A stretch of DNA of 64,000 nucleotides, taken from assembly GCF_905475395.1 (NCBI RefSeq), contig NC_058339.1:22080001-22144000 (forward strand), in the 5' to 3' direction. The position numbers were made by a program, and so were the translations under genes. Source of the stretch: Chrysoperla carnea. Lineage: Eukaryota > Arthropoda > Insecta > Neuroptera > Chrysopidae. Below are positions 12,291 through 25,435 of this stretch, piece by piece. The notes under the pieces were generated by a model that ran no database searches, was not told the origin of the DNA, and saw only the letters and a list, made by a program, of their open reading frames with translations. Position 1 is the stretch's first letter, and each line of letters opens with the position of its first letter.

Positions 12291-14044
12291 TTAATGTATG
12301 TATCGTTATTTCATTTTTTTGATTTTTCTATGAATTTTTCTTTAAAGCAAAAAAAGCCACCAGCCAAACCCCTCCTCAGGACGAAATCCTAGATCCGCGC
12401 CTGATTGAAGTAAAATAACGCATATTTGAAAACAATTTACACAAAATTGGTTGAATGTAAAAATCACTGTCCTCCCAGCTTTTTTTAAGATATTAAAAAT
12501 TCTTTCCAGAGAATTGAATAAAAAAAGTGGAAAAGTTGAAAGGAATATTTTTAGAATAAAATGTTTAAAAATAATTTTCGTTTTCGAGATATTAGTTTTG
12601 ACGTAAATTGGTTAAAATTGGGAGCACAATTATCTTGTGTTTTAATCGGTTAAAATTTCTGAAACTTAAAGATTTAATAATAAACCCTATTAAGTTCTTA
12701 AATTTTTATTTCTCGTTAAATTCAGCGAAAAAAAATTTTACCATAGCTTTAGCATAGAAACTACAAATACAATGCTGGAAATATCTTCTACAATAATTTA
12801 TCCTCTGATCATTTTTTGCATTTGAATTGCGACTATAAGGGTCGCACTCACATGAAAAACTTATAACATATTGATTTTTTGAATCTATACCACACTATAT
12901 AAATTAATTGACTTCAATTCATATTAGCCTCAATTTGTTTTTGTATTTAAACATTTGAATTTTGTTAATGAATGTGCGTGAATGAGTTCAACTCTGCATA
13001 TGTAGATAGAGCCAGCCTACACAACACCTCCTACAGTTTATAACAAATAATTATAATATAATCATGTTAATAATTATTATAACATAGATATTAAACAAAA
13101 GTAAATAATATCATTTTGTTAGCAATAAATTCCGTTATCATTTCAATGTGTTCTCCTCATATTAAATAATATGATATTATAACAACGAACTAATATAACA
13201 CCTTCAACATAGGGACGATTCTATGAATCATGAACCTTATGTATATTATAATAACGCTTTGCAACAATAATCCAATAACTTGCGAAGACTTGAATGCGAC
13301 TACTAGTATCATTCGTCTTTTCGAAAATATGTTTTATAACTCCCGAAATATATTTTCGAATACATAGTTATAAAAAAAGTGTCGCGGGACATCCGGTAGA
13401 TACTATATTCCTTTCGTATCTTGGTACATTATAAATGTAGCGCTTTTTTTTTATTTTCAATTTATTTTTCTGAAAATTTAAAGCATTAATTTTAGAAGTC
13501 AAAGACTTGTTTGGTTCTTTAAAGAATTTAATTTTATAGCTACTTTTAGTTTTTGCTGCATGAAATAATTGTAGTATTAGTTTAAAAAAGACATACTTAT
13601 GCTTTAGTAGTGAACCCAATATGTGAGTATATTACGTTTGGTTTGATTAGAATATATATTATGATATAACATAAAAATTGCATTTTACTTACTTTAAAAT
13701 ATCTCTGTTTTCTTCAACTTCTGATGCCCTTCACAAATTCATGTTTTATAAATGAAAAAACATAAAATCTTGACAAAAAATACAAACTGACAGTTATAAA
13801 AAGATTTTGGCATTTTCTCAAAATTCATGGTAACCTGAATCTATTGTTTTTAAAGTTAAAAAGTTTTAGTTTCCTAGGAACTTCATCACTTTGTTCTAAC
13901 CGATACATTTATATAAATGTATATGTAAAGATTAGGTTGGGACATTTCCATTGCGTCATTATAACCGGTTCATCTTTATAAACGGACCTTCCTTGACCAT
14001 CACTTTGATATTAGTTTAAGATGGAGTGTTATAAGTTTAAAGTG
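12291..14044. other. noncoding AT-rich stretch
   Basis: No gene recognised. The 83-codon minus frame at 13368-13619 is lysine/asparagine-rich and typical of AT-rich DNA. Short remnant of a repeat-like block near 12355-12400. Confidence 0.4.
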
Positions 14045-14205
14045 TTTATCTGCGCGTCTGTGTGTTTCTCAGTGGTATCGTAGCCCCTAAACGATCGAAC
14101 TGACTTGATTGAGAACATTTTATAACTAAGTATCCAAAAATAGATTTACAAGGAATAATTCACATTTGTCGGGGGTTTTTTAAATTTTGTAAATTTCATT
14201 TGTGG
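14045..14205 (-). repeat. dispersed repeat fragment (CATCGTAG motif family)
   Basis: Contains TGCGCGTCTGTGTGTTTCTC, TGGTATCGTAGCCCCTAAAC and TTTGTCGGGGGTTTTTTAA, the reverse of blocks at 11215-11412 and 25600-25700. Confidence 0.6.
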
Positions 14206-14756
14206 ATGTGTGCTATGGCCATTATCGTCTTGAACAGAAGGATCAACACTTGCTGCACAATCTATAAACATACACATATAAAATATATAACATTATTGTT
14301 TGTGGTAGTATTGTAGTGTTGTAGTCGCGCTTTTATGAAAGTCCCCCAAAATTTTACATAACACAAATATCATAGATTATTTTATGCATATCTTTTATAA
14401 TTATTATAATTATTACTATAAATATACAACAAAACCATTGAATAATACAACTAACTAACTACTCCACTCTAACTATATTATAAAATTATTATTATGATTA
14501 TTGGTTAACAACCAAAATTTAAATAAAATGAGATATCGAGAACGCAAAACCCAACATTCTGTTCAGTTTGTATTATTTACATGCTTACTTACATCAAATT
14601 ATATTGGATGATTATTATCACAGTACATACCCATTGAACAAAAAAACCAGGCCAATATTTGTTCAAGACCGGTAGAGATTTTTGAGCCTAATATTGAGCC
14701 TTTTTTCTATGGTATAACTTCTATTGATAATCTGATTATTTTTTATACATAGTACT
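14206..14756. other. noncoding stretch
   Basis: Nothing recognised apart from AT microsatellite tracts. Confidence 0.4.
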
Positions 14757-15656
14757 AGCAGATAGTACCCACCCGCTTTGCTGGGCAATTTCTTCTTTAA
14801 AAAAAAGTCTATCACGTTATTGCCCTCACTTATCCTCCCTTTTGTTCACAATTTCATGGATTTTAATTTTTTTGAAAATGAAGTTTTGCCCATGAGACTC
14901 GCTGACATTGCAACTTTAAGTCCAGTCCTTAAATTAACCTGATTTTTATACTTTTTGGTTCCAAATTACTGCATCCACTGGGTTTCAGGAAATTCAAAAA
15001 GAAAAATTTTTTTCCGATTTGCACGATTTTTTTTTAAAAAAATTGCAAAAAATTAAGAAATTTTTGTTATCTCCAATTTCGATAAATTCTCTCTGTATAT
15101 AAGGTAATTTTGACCCAAAAAGTACAAAAATCGGGTACTATTTGCTGACTAGTCGAATAGTTTTTGAAATACGGACTAAAATCGATACAAATATTGCGAT
15201 ATCTCCGAAACTCTGCATCCAATCATTACATTTACCCTATTTTTACGCTTTTTGGATTAAAATTACCCTATCCACCGAGTTTCATCAAATTCCAAAACAA
15301 AATTTTTTTTTGCGTTCTTCTCGATTTTTTCAAAGGAGACCTTTTAAAAAAGTTGCAAAAAATCGAGAAAATTTTTGTATCCCCTTTTTCGATAAAATTC
15401 AGTATATATGGTCATTTTGACTCAGAATATCTCAGAATAACCTAAAATCCCAGATATCTCAGAAACTCTGCATCCAACCATTAATTAATCTGACCTCTTT
15501 TTGAACCCCTTAGAGGATGAATTTCCAAAAATCCTTTCTTAGTGCAAACGTTACTTAAAGAACGTGTGTACAACATTTCTTTAGACTTCTAGACCCAGCG
15601 GTTTCAGCTGTGCGTTGAGCGATCATTCAGCTTCCATTTTTATTTATATAGATAGT
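14757..15656 (+). repeat. 305-bp-type repeat, locus 4, longest copy
   Basis: Begins at GATAGTACCCACCCGCTTTG, contains about two tandem units (AATTTTGACCCAAAAAGTAC near 15105 and a diverged repeat near 15411) and ends in a distinct tail: TGTGTACAACATTTCTTTAG, CCCAGCGGTTTCAGCTGTGC and TTATTTATATAGATA. This tail is missing from the other loci, so it may show the full element structure. Overlapping plus frames at 15142-15420 and 15164-15445 are repeat shadows. Confidence 0.75.
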
Positions 15657-18169
15657 AATTTGTCTAATAAGTAGGTACCAATCAGTTTTGATAAAATTTT
15701 ACATATTAGGTATATGAGCTTGCTATAAATGCCTTTATAGGAACGAAAAAGCTGTCTATTTTCATAACAACAACAAATATTACTTACGAATTTTTACTAT
15801 GCTGTCGACCACAACTGAAACAAGAAATAAAGTCTCGAAAAAATGTGTTATGCTACGCTACAAAAAATATTATAGACTTAAAACTTGTTGATAAGCTTAA
15901 ATGAAAATTATTTATCTGAAATAAACAATTTTTGAATATAATAATAAATTATTACTACCAATTATTAACTATTTTCAATTAGTTTTATCCTAAGCATGCC
16001 TGAAACAAAAAAATATAAATTCGAAACAATAATTTCCAGCAAGATGAATCAGCCGGATTTTCCAATCGACATTTTAAACTTTCCAATCATCCTGCATACA
16101 CTCTAATTTAGGTACTGAGTGTAATAACTAATAAATATTAAATATTATATCATAAAATGTTATGCTTATGGTTTAACAAGTTACATTCAACTACTAGGTT
16201 TTACGAAGTAGCTACCAAGAGTTTAGTCAGTCAACAATGTGTACATGTAGTATTTATATATCCAAAGTATTTTAAGTATGTCTACATATGTGTATGTATC
16301 TATTACTCCAAGGTCCTAAAGCCCGTAACAAATACGTCATGATGGTAGTGAAATAAACGGAATCTTCGAACGTGATTTTCACTCCCTTCTTAACGTCGGC
16401 TTGACTTGCAACTTCGACCAATTATCAAGGACCAATGATAATAAAATAGTGTAGTCAGTTTGTCAAATAATTCTGATCAGGATCTACAGGATTAAAGAAT
16501 TTCATATCGAAAATATTTATATTTACTTGCGCTTCCACCATATTTATACTGAATTTTTGAGAAGTAAATAATTGGATATTCAACAATGCAAAATATGAAA
16601 AATTCACTTACAATTTTTGACTAGAACAACTTTTAAAAATGCCAAAAAACGACACAGTTTATGAACATAAATACCTCGAAAAGCTTTTCACTTACGGCTT
16701 AATTCGTGAAGCATGTTAATCATTTGGTGGACGACCATCTTACATTTAGGACAACGCCTAGATGATCAAGTGGTGTTAGCTTTGAAAATTGAGCACTCTT
16801 AAATTGGTGGCAGGCTGTTCAGCGGTTGCTTGAGCATCAAGTTTGCTATTTGGTAAGCAGGCATCTTTTGTGTCCCTAGCTATCATGTACCTAAAATTTT
16901 CCTAACATATTTTCATAACATATTTTCATTTCTAACATGACTGAAGGTGTTTTCAAACGTAATTATTACTGTCATGGGAACTTAGACCGCATATACCATA
17001 AAGTTAGTTCAGTAAAATGCTCGGCACTCGTAACTAGCTAGCTAGTTCATTGAGATGTAATATTTAGTACATACAATTATTGTACACTTACTCTTTAATG
17101 GTGTTATTTATGATTATTTCATTGTTAAATTAAGTTTTCGTTTATTACCCACTAATAATAACAATAATAAAATATAAGGGTTTGTTAATGGATCGAATAA
17201 TACAGAACTAAATGCATATTGATGTGTGACGGGCTACCCTTGCAATTTTATTATATCCTAATAACATTTTTAGAAGGTGAAAAAAATCGAACCATTGAAA
17301 TAAAATATTATTTTAACAGTTAAAATATTAAAGATAAGTTTGGTACAAATAAATATAAAAGCATTCATTTTTTACCAACAAAATGTTAGCAAAATTGCAA
17401 AATTACAAAGCTTTTTCTATTTCCAAGAATTTTGGTTGAAATGAATTTTGGGTATGAAAATGAGAATGATACTGCTAGGAATGTGACTAGTATTAAATTG
17501 AAAAGACTTTATGGGAAAGTTTAAAAAGACTATAGACAAGATAATTTGCTTGTGAAGTTTGTGGAAATAATTTTTTTTTATATTTTTGGCCCCCCTACAC
17601 AAACACGAACAATACACATTATTTCTCTAAAACCCACACTAGTAGTTTATAACTGAAATTATAATATTGGTTTATTTGTCGAATTATTTTCATGAAAACC
17701 CTTAAACTAAGCGACTATTACATAACAAAGAAACAAAAACCTAACTGATCAGTACAGAGAGTCCAAATTCACTGGTCCAAACAGAAACTGGAATCTTTTT
17801 ACAAAGTCAACTTCGTAAAAAAATACTTTATCATCCAACCGTTTTTTTCGGTTAGCTTATAATTTACATAGGAATTTACGTTCAAAGTTGTCAAACTTTA
17901 TATCCTAGAACTTTGATAGCAAAATTTTGTTTAAGTTTAAAACTTACCGAAAAAAATTCATTTTCCTACATTCTAAAATTTTGCTGAATATTTTTGAAGT
18001 TTAAGTTTCCCATATATTAGGCGATAATTTAAAAAAAATTAAAAACGAAGCTTTAATCGTTTACGGATGCTTTTGGTCAAAAAACACAAAAGGGCCTCAA
18101 CATTTAGTACAGAATTTATTTTATTAATTCTGTTTGGTCCGATGAGCTAGGAATTCCCTATAAGGGGTG
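15657..18169. other. noncoding AT-rich stretch
   Basis: About 2.5 kb without a recognisable gene. A slightly richer block at 16690-16870 translates to nothing known. Open frames at 16157-16342 (plus) and 17417-17617 (minus) are unrecognised. Confidence 0.4.
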
Positions 18170-18500
18170 TAATAAGTTTAACCGCTATGTGTATGTGTTT
18201 GTTTGTCTGTCTGCCTGTCCGTCTGAGGCATAGCCTAAAGAATAGCGCCTTAAAGAATGAACCGATAGCGCCTAAAAGAATGAACCGATTTTGATTTTTT
18301 TTTCTTTTGTTTTCTTTAATGCAGAATGGTCTCAGCTATAATTCAAGTGCGAGTTTAAAGTTCAGTACCCGGAACAACTACAAAATAGGCGATGCTGCTG
18401 AAAATCAGTCCACTTTGGAGAAAGCTTTAAGAAAAAAGTTTATTTAATGGAGAGTGTTTTTGGATATGTTTCGAGTGCGAGTTAAATTTTGTAAATTTGC
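18170..18500 (-). repeat. dispersed repeat fragment (TGTCTGTCTGCCTGTC)
   Basis: Starts with ATAAGTTTAACCGCTATGTG and a TGTTTGTCTGTCTGCCTGTC stutter, then AATGAACCGATTTTGATTTT and a duplicated TAAAGAATGAACCGATAGCG-like segment. It is the reverse-oriented counterpart of the family at 11215 and 49375. Confidence 0.6.
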
Positions 18501-21500
18501 GAATGTGAATGAAAAAATAAAATTTGTGTTTCTATATGTAAAATCAGTTTTCATTGTCATCAGAAGAATGAATATATTGAGTATAACTATTTAGATACAA
18601 ATAACTCCATTTATTTGAATGGTTTATCAAGATCAATTCTTGAGATATTGACATTGTATAAATATTTTAAGGCTTTTAATGCCAAAAAAAAGTAATGTAA
18701 AACTAATTTTTTTTCAAATATTGGTATCTATACTATCAAAATATTATTTAATAAAGGTAATAATCTCGCATTTTGGCAAACTAATTTTCATATCAATTGC
18801 TTTCATGCATACTATTATATATATATCTTTAATCCATCCATACAAACAATTTGTTTATAAAATATTATTTATTCAAAATAGAGTAAGTAGATGCCATGAC
18901 CATAATAAACATAATATTGGATTATTATTCTAGAAATTAATATGTTATGTTGTTTTCCTTTATTACGTCATAATATTAGTTAATTTACTCGAGCATTGTA
19001 TTTAGTGGGCAGTTATATATAATACATGATTGTAGGTAAATCCCATTAAACAAGGATTGCCAATCTAAGCGGTTATATTAAATGGATTTTGTAAAATATT
19101 CAAGGAATTTCTTTAAAAAATTTGGCTGTATTCATCAATGACAGTAAAAATTACAGAAGATACTAACTAGCTACTGCAAAGTTTTACCCCAATTGAGGTA
19201 AGATGCATAGGATTTACTGACACTGTGATTTAAGACATGTTAATTGTGAAATATTCGAATCTTACTAAACTGGTAAGGCTTTAGAAGTGCCATGAATCGA
19301 AATTATATAGATTTGGATACTTTGGATTCCATTGATCATCCAAGTGTGAAACTTGGCTACAAAATTCCACCAGTATACAGTTTAGATGGTTGTCCCACTT
19401 CTGAAATCGTAAAAACATCAACAACAAAAAACAATATTGTTTTCATTTTAGAAAATTTATTATCTAACTCGAACTCTAGTATGCAAATCGAACTCTAAAC
19501 TACAACTACAATATGAGGTAAAGAATCCTAGCTGGATTATTTCACATGCATTAGAAATTCATAATTTCCCAATACATCTAGTACGTCACTACTTTATCAA
19601 CTATTGTGTCCTGCCCTCTTACTTTTTGTTTTAAATGTGTTGGTGGGCCCCGAAATAAATACATATCCTTATAAAACAAGAACCTTGAATGACGAATAAA
19701 TAACAAAACCAATTAAGGATACTGGCATGACGAAAAATTTAGTACCCTAATTGAGTGTGTACTATACAATGTTTAAAACTAGGCTTAATTGACGCAGATT
19801 AAATTACACGCAGCAATTAACCAATTTCCACTTACCTGATTAGCCTCCATACATTTGCACCTCTAGACCCCACCAGAGTGAGATATGAAATGATTAGGTG
19901 TGAAATCTAGGATTCATCAATCCTGAGAACAATTCCGACGGAGAAGTTGTGAAGCCGTTGGCTTTGCGAGGCTAATGGCCAAAATAGAATCCTTTATCTT
20001 CAACTGCTTAAAATAGCACCCCTTAACCAGAAACGTTTTACCTCAGAACTACAGACTTTTCTCAAAGAAGGTACTGATGATCTCTTGGTCTATGTGGGGT
20101 TTGCACCCCAGAGCCATCTATCTCCTTCAGAGACATAAATCTTTAAAAGGTAGTTTAAATTAAATCTTCGAATCGTATGTTCAACCAGAGCTTCATTCCT
20201 GCACCGCAGCGATGAGGAACCTGCAAAAGAAATAACATAAAAATGGAACTTAAAGCAGAGAATTGGTTACGCAGAGGAGAACTGCTACAATTATTATAAT
20301 TATTATATTCGTTAATTTACAAAGACACTGTACCATGTTACTATATTATATTAGACACTATACATACATTCTATCAATCAGCGCAACGCTTCAATTCAAA
20401 TACTATGCTACTGTTGCTTTGTATAAAGCACCTTCCTATCCTACACGTATATACACGTATACGTATGCTTGGCATTGGTTTGCTTGTATTATATGTTGAT
20501 GACTGCGGTGGTGATGGTGTCATTATTATTACTGTCAGTCTTACTTAATTGATGGGTAGCTCTAAAGCTTGTATCTGTAATAATTGCTTCCGGGATTATC
20601 CTGATCATCATAACAGACCACCGTCAACCTACCGCCTGACCGACCGCTATGGCAAGCTCTTACAATGAATGTCGTGAGTAGTAGGTATATTACGATTATA
20701 ATCATTATTATTATTATTATTATTATTGTAAATGGCTTATATATTTAGTTATTGTTATTTAGACATATTGTTGTTTTAACACATATTGAGTGTTCTAATA
20801 GTTGGTTTCAGTTTAATTTGATACAACTTGCATAAGTTGTATTTTCAGAGAAAATAAAATGAAATTAATACATAATAATTACAAAACATATAAATAATAT
20901 CAGAAAAACCTGGAAAATAACCAAAAGATTGATTCGAAGAAGCTACGTTACTTCAGCGAATTTTCTCTTTTAAAATTATAGCATGGCATTTCATTCATTT
21001 CAAGGTATAAATCAATAACTGGAAATTATTGTGTAAATCAATAATTGGAAATTATGTTAAATAATGATTTTTCTTACAAAACAAATTTTTTCGATTTTGC
21101 GTGACATGTACTTACTGATTTACTCGACTGTCAAAGAAAAGTTATGTTTTTCGCGCATCTTACATGTGTGTAAGTTTGTTTGTTTGTAAATAGGTGTTGT
21201 TTTAATAACTTAAAAAAATTACAGCTTTTTGGCCCGAAATAGTAATAAGTCAATATTGAAACATTAACCAAACCTTGATAGTAGAGTATCAAAATAAAGG
21301 AAATTAAAAGGGGATTTGATCAGTTGTTTACATAGTGACTTCAACACTCGGGGCCCATTGAAATCTAGACCGGTACAAATTTTCCCCGAAATGGACTTCA
21401 ACTGTCTAAGTCGCTATCTAAACTACTGAACTTGTTTCTTTCCTTTCAGATTTTATTAAATTCAGTCGGGCTTCTTATGTTTTTTAATTATTTATATTAT

Positions 21501-22326
21501 TCTCATTTAATTTAAGGTGATAGAACTCGATGACTTAGATGAAAATTACAACTATAATTTTTCGATGCCCAACTAAGTTTTACAAATTTCAAGAACAAAA
21601 AATCTAGGATTTCATTTTCGACCAAAAGTTTTGTATTATCTTTGGCTATATAAATAGATCCAAAGAAAATTCTTCGAGAATTTACCTACACTAAAAATTA
21701 TTACTATTAAGTCTCGTCATTAAGTGTCAATTTTGCCATTTTTATTGGCTTATCAATAATCCTGAACAGCGTATAATTATTATAATTAAAAATTTTAGTA
21801 TATTAAAATTTTTTAGAAGCACATCAAACTGGTTTTACTTAAAACAAGTAAGATATAAATTTAATTAATATCTATAAATAATAATTGTCTAGGTAGGTGG
21901 ATAGATACGTCTACGATCTACATATTAAAATAGTTTCATACTATATAACATATAATAGTATAATGTATAGAAACTTACATAAATAACGCTATATATTATT
22001 TGTAGTAATTGTCTTCTTGTGCTAAATATTACCATTTCAAATATAATAATACCTACTACTAATATAATACTATACTATACTATACGATATATGTATGAGA
22101 ACACCCAACCAAAACTGTGTCTATAGCAAGCATATAATGCTAATAACAATTATATTGTTCTAAGTTTATATTAAGCTTTAGGCGAATATCATACACAAAT
22201 AATATTATATGATCAGACAATGATTTCATATTATTGCAATTCTCTTCTATATTATTGAAAAATTATTATATATATATTGGTAGAAAATGTAGTATAACTT
22301 CTTTAAAAAAAAATTATTAAGATTAA
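18501..22326. other. noncoding stretch with microsatellites
   Basis: Nearly 4 kb without a recognised gene. A block at about 19840-20250 is noticeably richer in G and C and may be a decayed element, but no frame matches a family I know. The (ATT)n tract near 20705-20728 and a CTATA tract near 22070-22090 are simple repeats. Frames at 18679-18933, 19292-19498 and 20263-20499 are unrecognised. Confidence 0.4.
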
Positions 22327-22960
22327 GGATGTATGAGCATGACAACAATGTTTGATTTAAAGGCTCAAAATTTGTTTGTAGGTAGTCTTTTACTCAAAGA
22401 ATATGTGGTTAAAATTTCAGCTTAAGTATCCGTGCAAATTATTAAGAAAAAAGTCATTAAAAATCGATATAAAATACATTGGCTCTTATGGAGGAATCTC
22501 AAAAAACGACATATTTTGGAAGTTTTTGATAATTTTCATTTGGAATGAATGAAAACAAATTAAAAAAAACCTTTTTAATAGAAAATAAACATATTAGCAA
22601 TGAATTAGAAAAGAAAAAAACTAAATGTCACCGTCCATATAAGGGATGTAAGAGCAGGGTAGATTAAGGGTTGAAATTATTTTTATCTTATTTTCAACTT
22701 TGATGATGAATTTTGACTTCATGAATGTAGACGAAAAATAAGAATAAAATTTTTCGATATGTGTCTTGGTTTTCGAAATATCGAAAGCTAAATAATTAAA
22801 CAAAATTTTCAATTTTCGATATTTTGAAAATTAAGCCAGATATCGAAAAATTTTATTCTTACTTTTCGTCTTATATCGTCAAGTAATAATATAAATTTAT
22901 CATCAAAATTGAAAATATCTATTTTTAAATTTGTGCCCCCACTACCATGCTCATACATCT
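22327..22960 (+). mobile_element. TTAA-flanked foldback element, copy 1
   Basis: Left end TTAA then GGATGTATGAGCATG; right end CATGCTCATACATCT then TTAA (22961-22964). The terminal inverted repeats and TTAA flanks suggest a piggyBac-like non-autonomous element. The right half is also foldback: AAAATTTTTCGATAT near 22747 pairs with ATATCGAAAAATTTT near 22841. No transposase is present. The 63-codon minus frame at 22621-22812 is a shadow. Confidence 0.8.
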
Positions 22961-23059
22961 TTAAGTATTGAACGTTCCAATATATTATAATTACACTGAT
23001 ATTTTTTAATTTTATGACTGCTTAACAAGGACACTTGACAGTATGTTCTGCGTTTATTC

Positions 23060-23625
23060 TTTGACCTAAGTGCAGCTTTTGACACTGTAAATCATCAGTT
23101 TCTATTAAAAAAATTGGAAGGTATGGGTATTAGGGCAAATGCAATGACTTAATATGCTCATATGTTGAAATCGGTAAAAATCAGTCTGATATATAAGATA
23201 TCAATGTTGGAGTACCACAAGGCAGTAATCTCGGACCTCTGTTGATTATCTGTTTCGTGAATAATATTCAACAATACGTAGGCATCGGAAAATTAATCAT
23301 GTATGCAGATGATATCACAATATTGATACAAGAACACACATTGGAAGAAGTTCAAAGGCTAGCTACTGATGTCTTCATAAAGTTTCAATGGATGTGTCAT
23401 AAAAATCAACTTATATTCAATATAAATCAGACAAATACTGTAAATTTGAGATTAAATCAATCTAAAACATTAAATATTAATATTGGTGACTATGATAACA
23501 TGAGTAATAAAACCAAATTCCTAGGCATAGAAATAGACAGTAAACTAGGATTTATGGAAGAAACTAATCAAGTATGTAAAAAATTGAGCAAGTTTTATCA
23601 TATTAAAATGAACAGAATCGAATGA
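23060..23625 (+). pseudogene. jockey-like non-LTR reverse transcriptase fragment
   Basis: The translation shows the reverse-transcriptase core in order: FFDLSAAFDTVNH with the first catalytic Asp, a stop after MGIRANAMT, a frameshifted spacer, GVPQGSNLGPLL, then MYADDITIL with the catalytic YADD. It continues to KFLGIEIDSKLGF (frame 23242-23625). The endonuclease, 5' part and C-terminus are absent. Clade assignment to jockey/CR1-like is by motif style. The copy is dead because of the stop and frame break. Confidence 0.9.
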
Positions 23626-24000
23626 TTTTTAGTTTCAAAAGATTCAATAACGTTTTACTGTAGCACACTCCAAAATTTAGAATTATACGTATATTAAATA
23701 AAATAATGTTTGAAAATATCATCCTTGCATGGCGTGTACGAATATTATATTAGAGAAGTATAACTACAATAATTTAAGTAAACCCAATGTTGCGTAATTT
23801 TATTCGATCGTGTGTATCCAGTTCAAGGAAAATATATTATTATAAATTTTTGATAATTTCTTTTGAAAACTTATATATTGTAAGAATACATGGTGGCAAT
23901 TAAGATTCGAAATCAGAATATTCCTATAAACGCTAACTTAACTTATGCACTATTGATAATAAATGTAACAATTCAATCGACAAATTTATAGTAATGTTAA

Positions 24001-24640
24001 GGATGTATGAGCATGACAACAATGTTTGATTTAAAGGCTCAAAATTTGTTTGTAGGTAGTCTTTTACTCAAAGAATATGTGGTTAAAATTTTAGCTTAGG
24101 TATCCGTGCAAATTTTTAAGAAAAAAGTCATTAAAAATCGATATAAAATACATTGGCTCTTATGGAGGAATCTCAAAAAACGACATATTTTTGGAAGTTT
24201 TTGATAATTTTCATTTGGAATGAATGAAAACAAATTTTTAAAAAAACTTTTTAATAGAAAGTAAACATATTAGCAATGAATTAGAAAAGAAAAAAACTAA
24301 GTGTCACCGTCCATATAAGGGATGTAAGAGCAGGGTAGATTAAGGGTTAAAATTATTTTTATCTTATTTTCAACTTTGATGATGAATTTTGTTATAACTT
24401 CATGACTGTAGACGAAAAATGAGAATAAAATTTTTCGATATGTGTCTTGGTTTTCGAAATATCGAAAGCTAAATAAATAAACAAAATTTTCAATTTTCGA
24501 TATTTTGAAAATTAAGGCAGATATCGAAAAATTTTATTCTTACTTTTCGTCTTATATCGTCAAGTAATAATATAAATTTATCATCAAAATTGAAAATATC
24601 TATTTTTAAATTTGTGCCCCCACTACCATGCTCATACATC
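24001..24640 (+). mobile_element. TTAA-flanked foldback element, copy 2
   Basis: Nearly identical to copy 1 across its length, in the same orientation. TTAA precedes it at 23997-24000, but the right end (CATGCTCATACATC) is followed by ATATTATG, so the right TTAA is missing. Together the two copies bracket the reverse-transcriptase fragment. Confidence 0.8.
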
Positions 24641-25435
24641 ATATTATGAACTGATCATTCCTTGCTTGCTTTGGTTTGAATTTTTTTAATTTTTGCAATT
24701 TTTCAATGTTATTACCTTCAATAATCCTTACATTTGATCTGTTCTCATATATTTTAAAATCGAATTTGTCATACACACAATTAAATATAAAATATAAAAC
24801 AAAACAACATCCAATCTGCTTAAATTGTAAAACATAATAAAATTGGTTATAAATAGTTGAAAATAATTACAACATTTCACTAATTAATTTCATAAATAAA
24901 TGAATATAAAATATATATTTTACGTATAACAACATTATTTGAAATATTTATTTGAATTTTAATTCCTGATTTATATAATTAAAATTGTAATTTCATCAAA
25001 TAAATTATCATATAATATGAACAATAATAAATTTTTTATTTTTTGGAGCTCAATACAACAAATTATTATTATAATTATATAATTATTGTAAATTAACAAA
25101 ACAACACAAAATACTATATAATATTGGAGAGCATATAATAAATATAACATAACATACAACATTGAACAACAACAAAAACAACAACAATAATATTATGAAG
25201 TAAATTAGATTGGGATTAAATGTTCATAGATTACCCTGTCGTATAACAGATAGATGACCAATGATCATTGTCAAATCTGTATGTATGTTGGTATTATTAT
25301 TATACAACAAATATTAATAGGCAATTTCAAATTATCCATAACTATCAATACTTATTTATTTTTATTTGTCAAGTAGATTTTATAAGTAAAATAATGATAA
25401 AAAATTTGTATTTAACTTGAATTATAAGGATTTTC
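24641..25435. other. noncoding AT-rich stretch
   Basis: Extremely AT-rich; the minus frame at 24971-25162 is a tyrosine/isoleucine-rich artefact. Confidence 0.4.

Noticed and set aside
22327..24640. Foldback copies as long terminal repeats of an LTR retrotransposon around the RT
   Set aside because: The RT has non-LTR motifs, the copies have inverted ends with TTAA flanks, and no primer-binding site or gag/protease/integrase is present.
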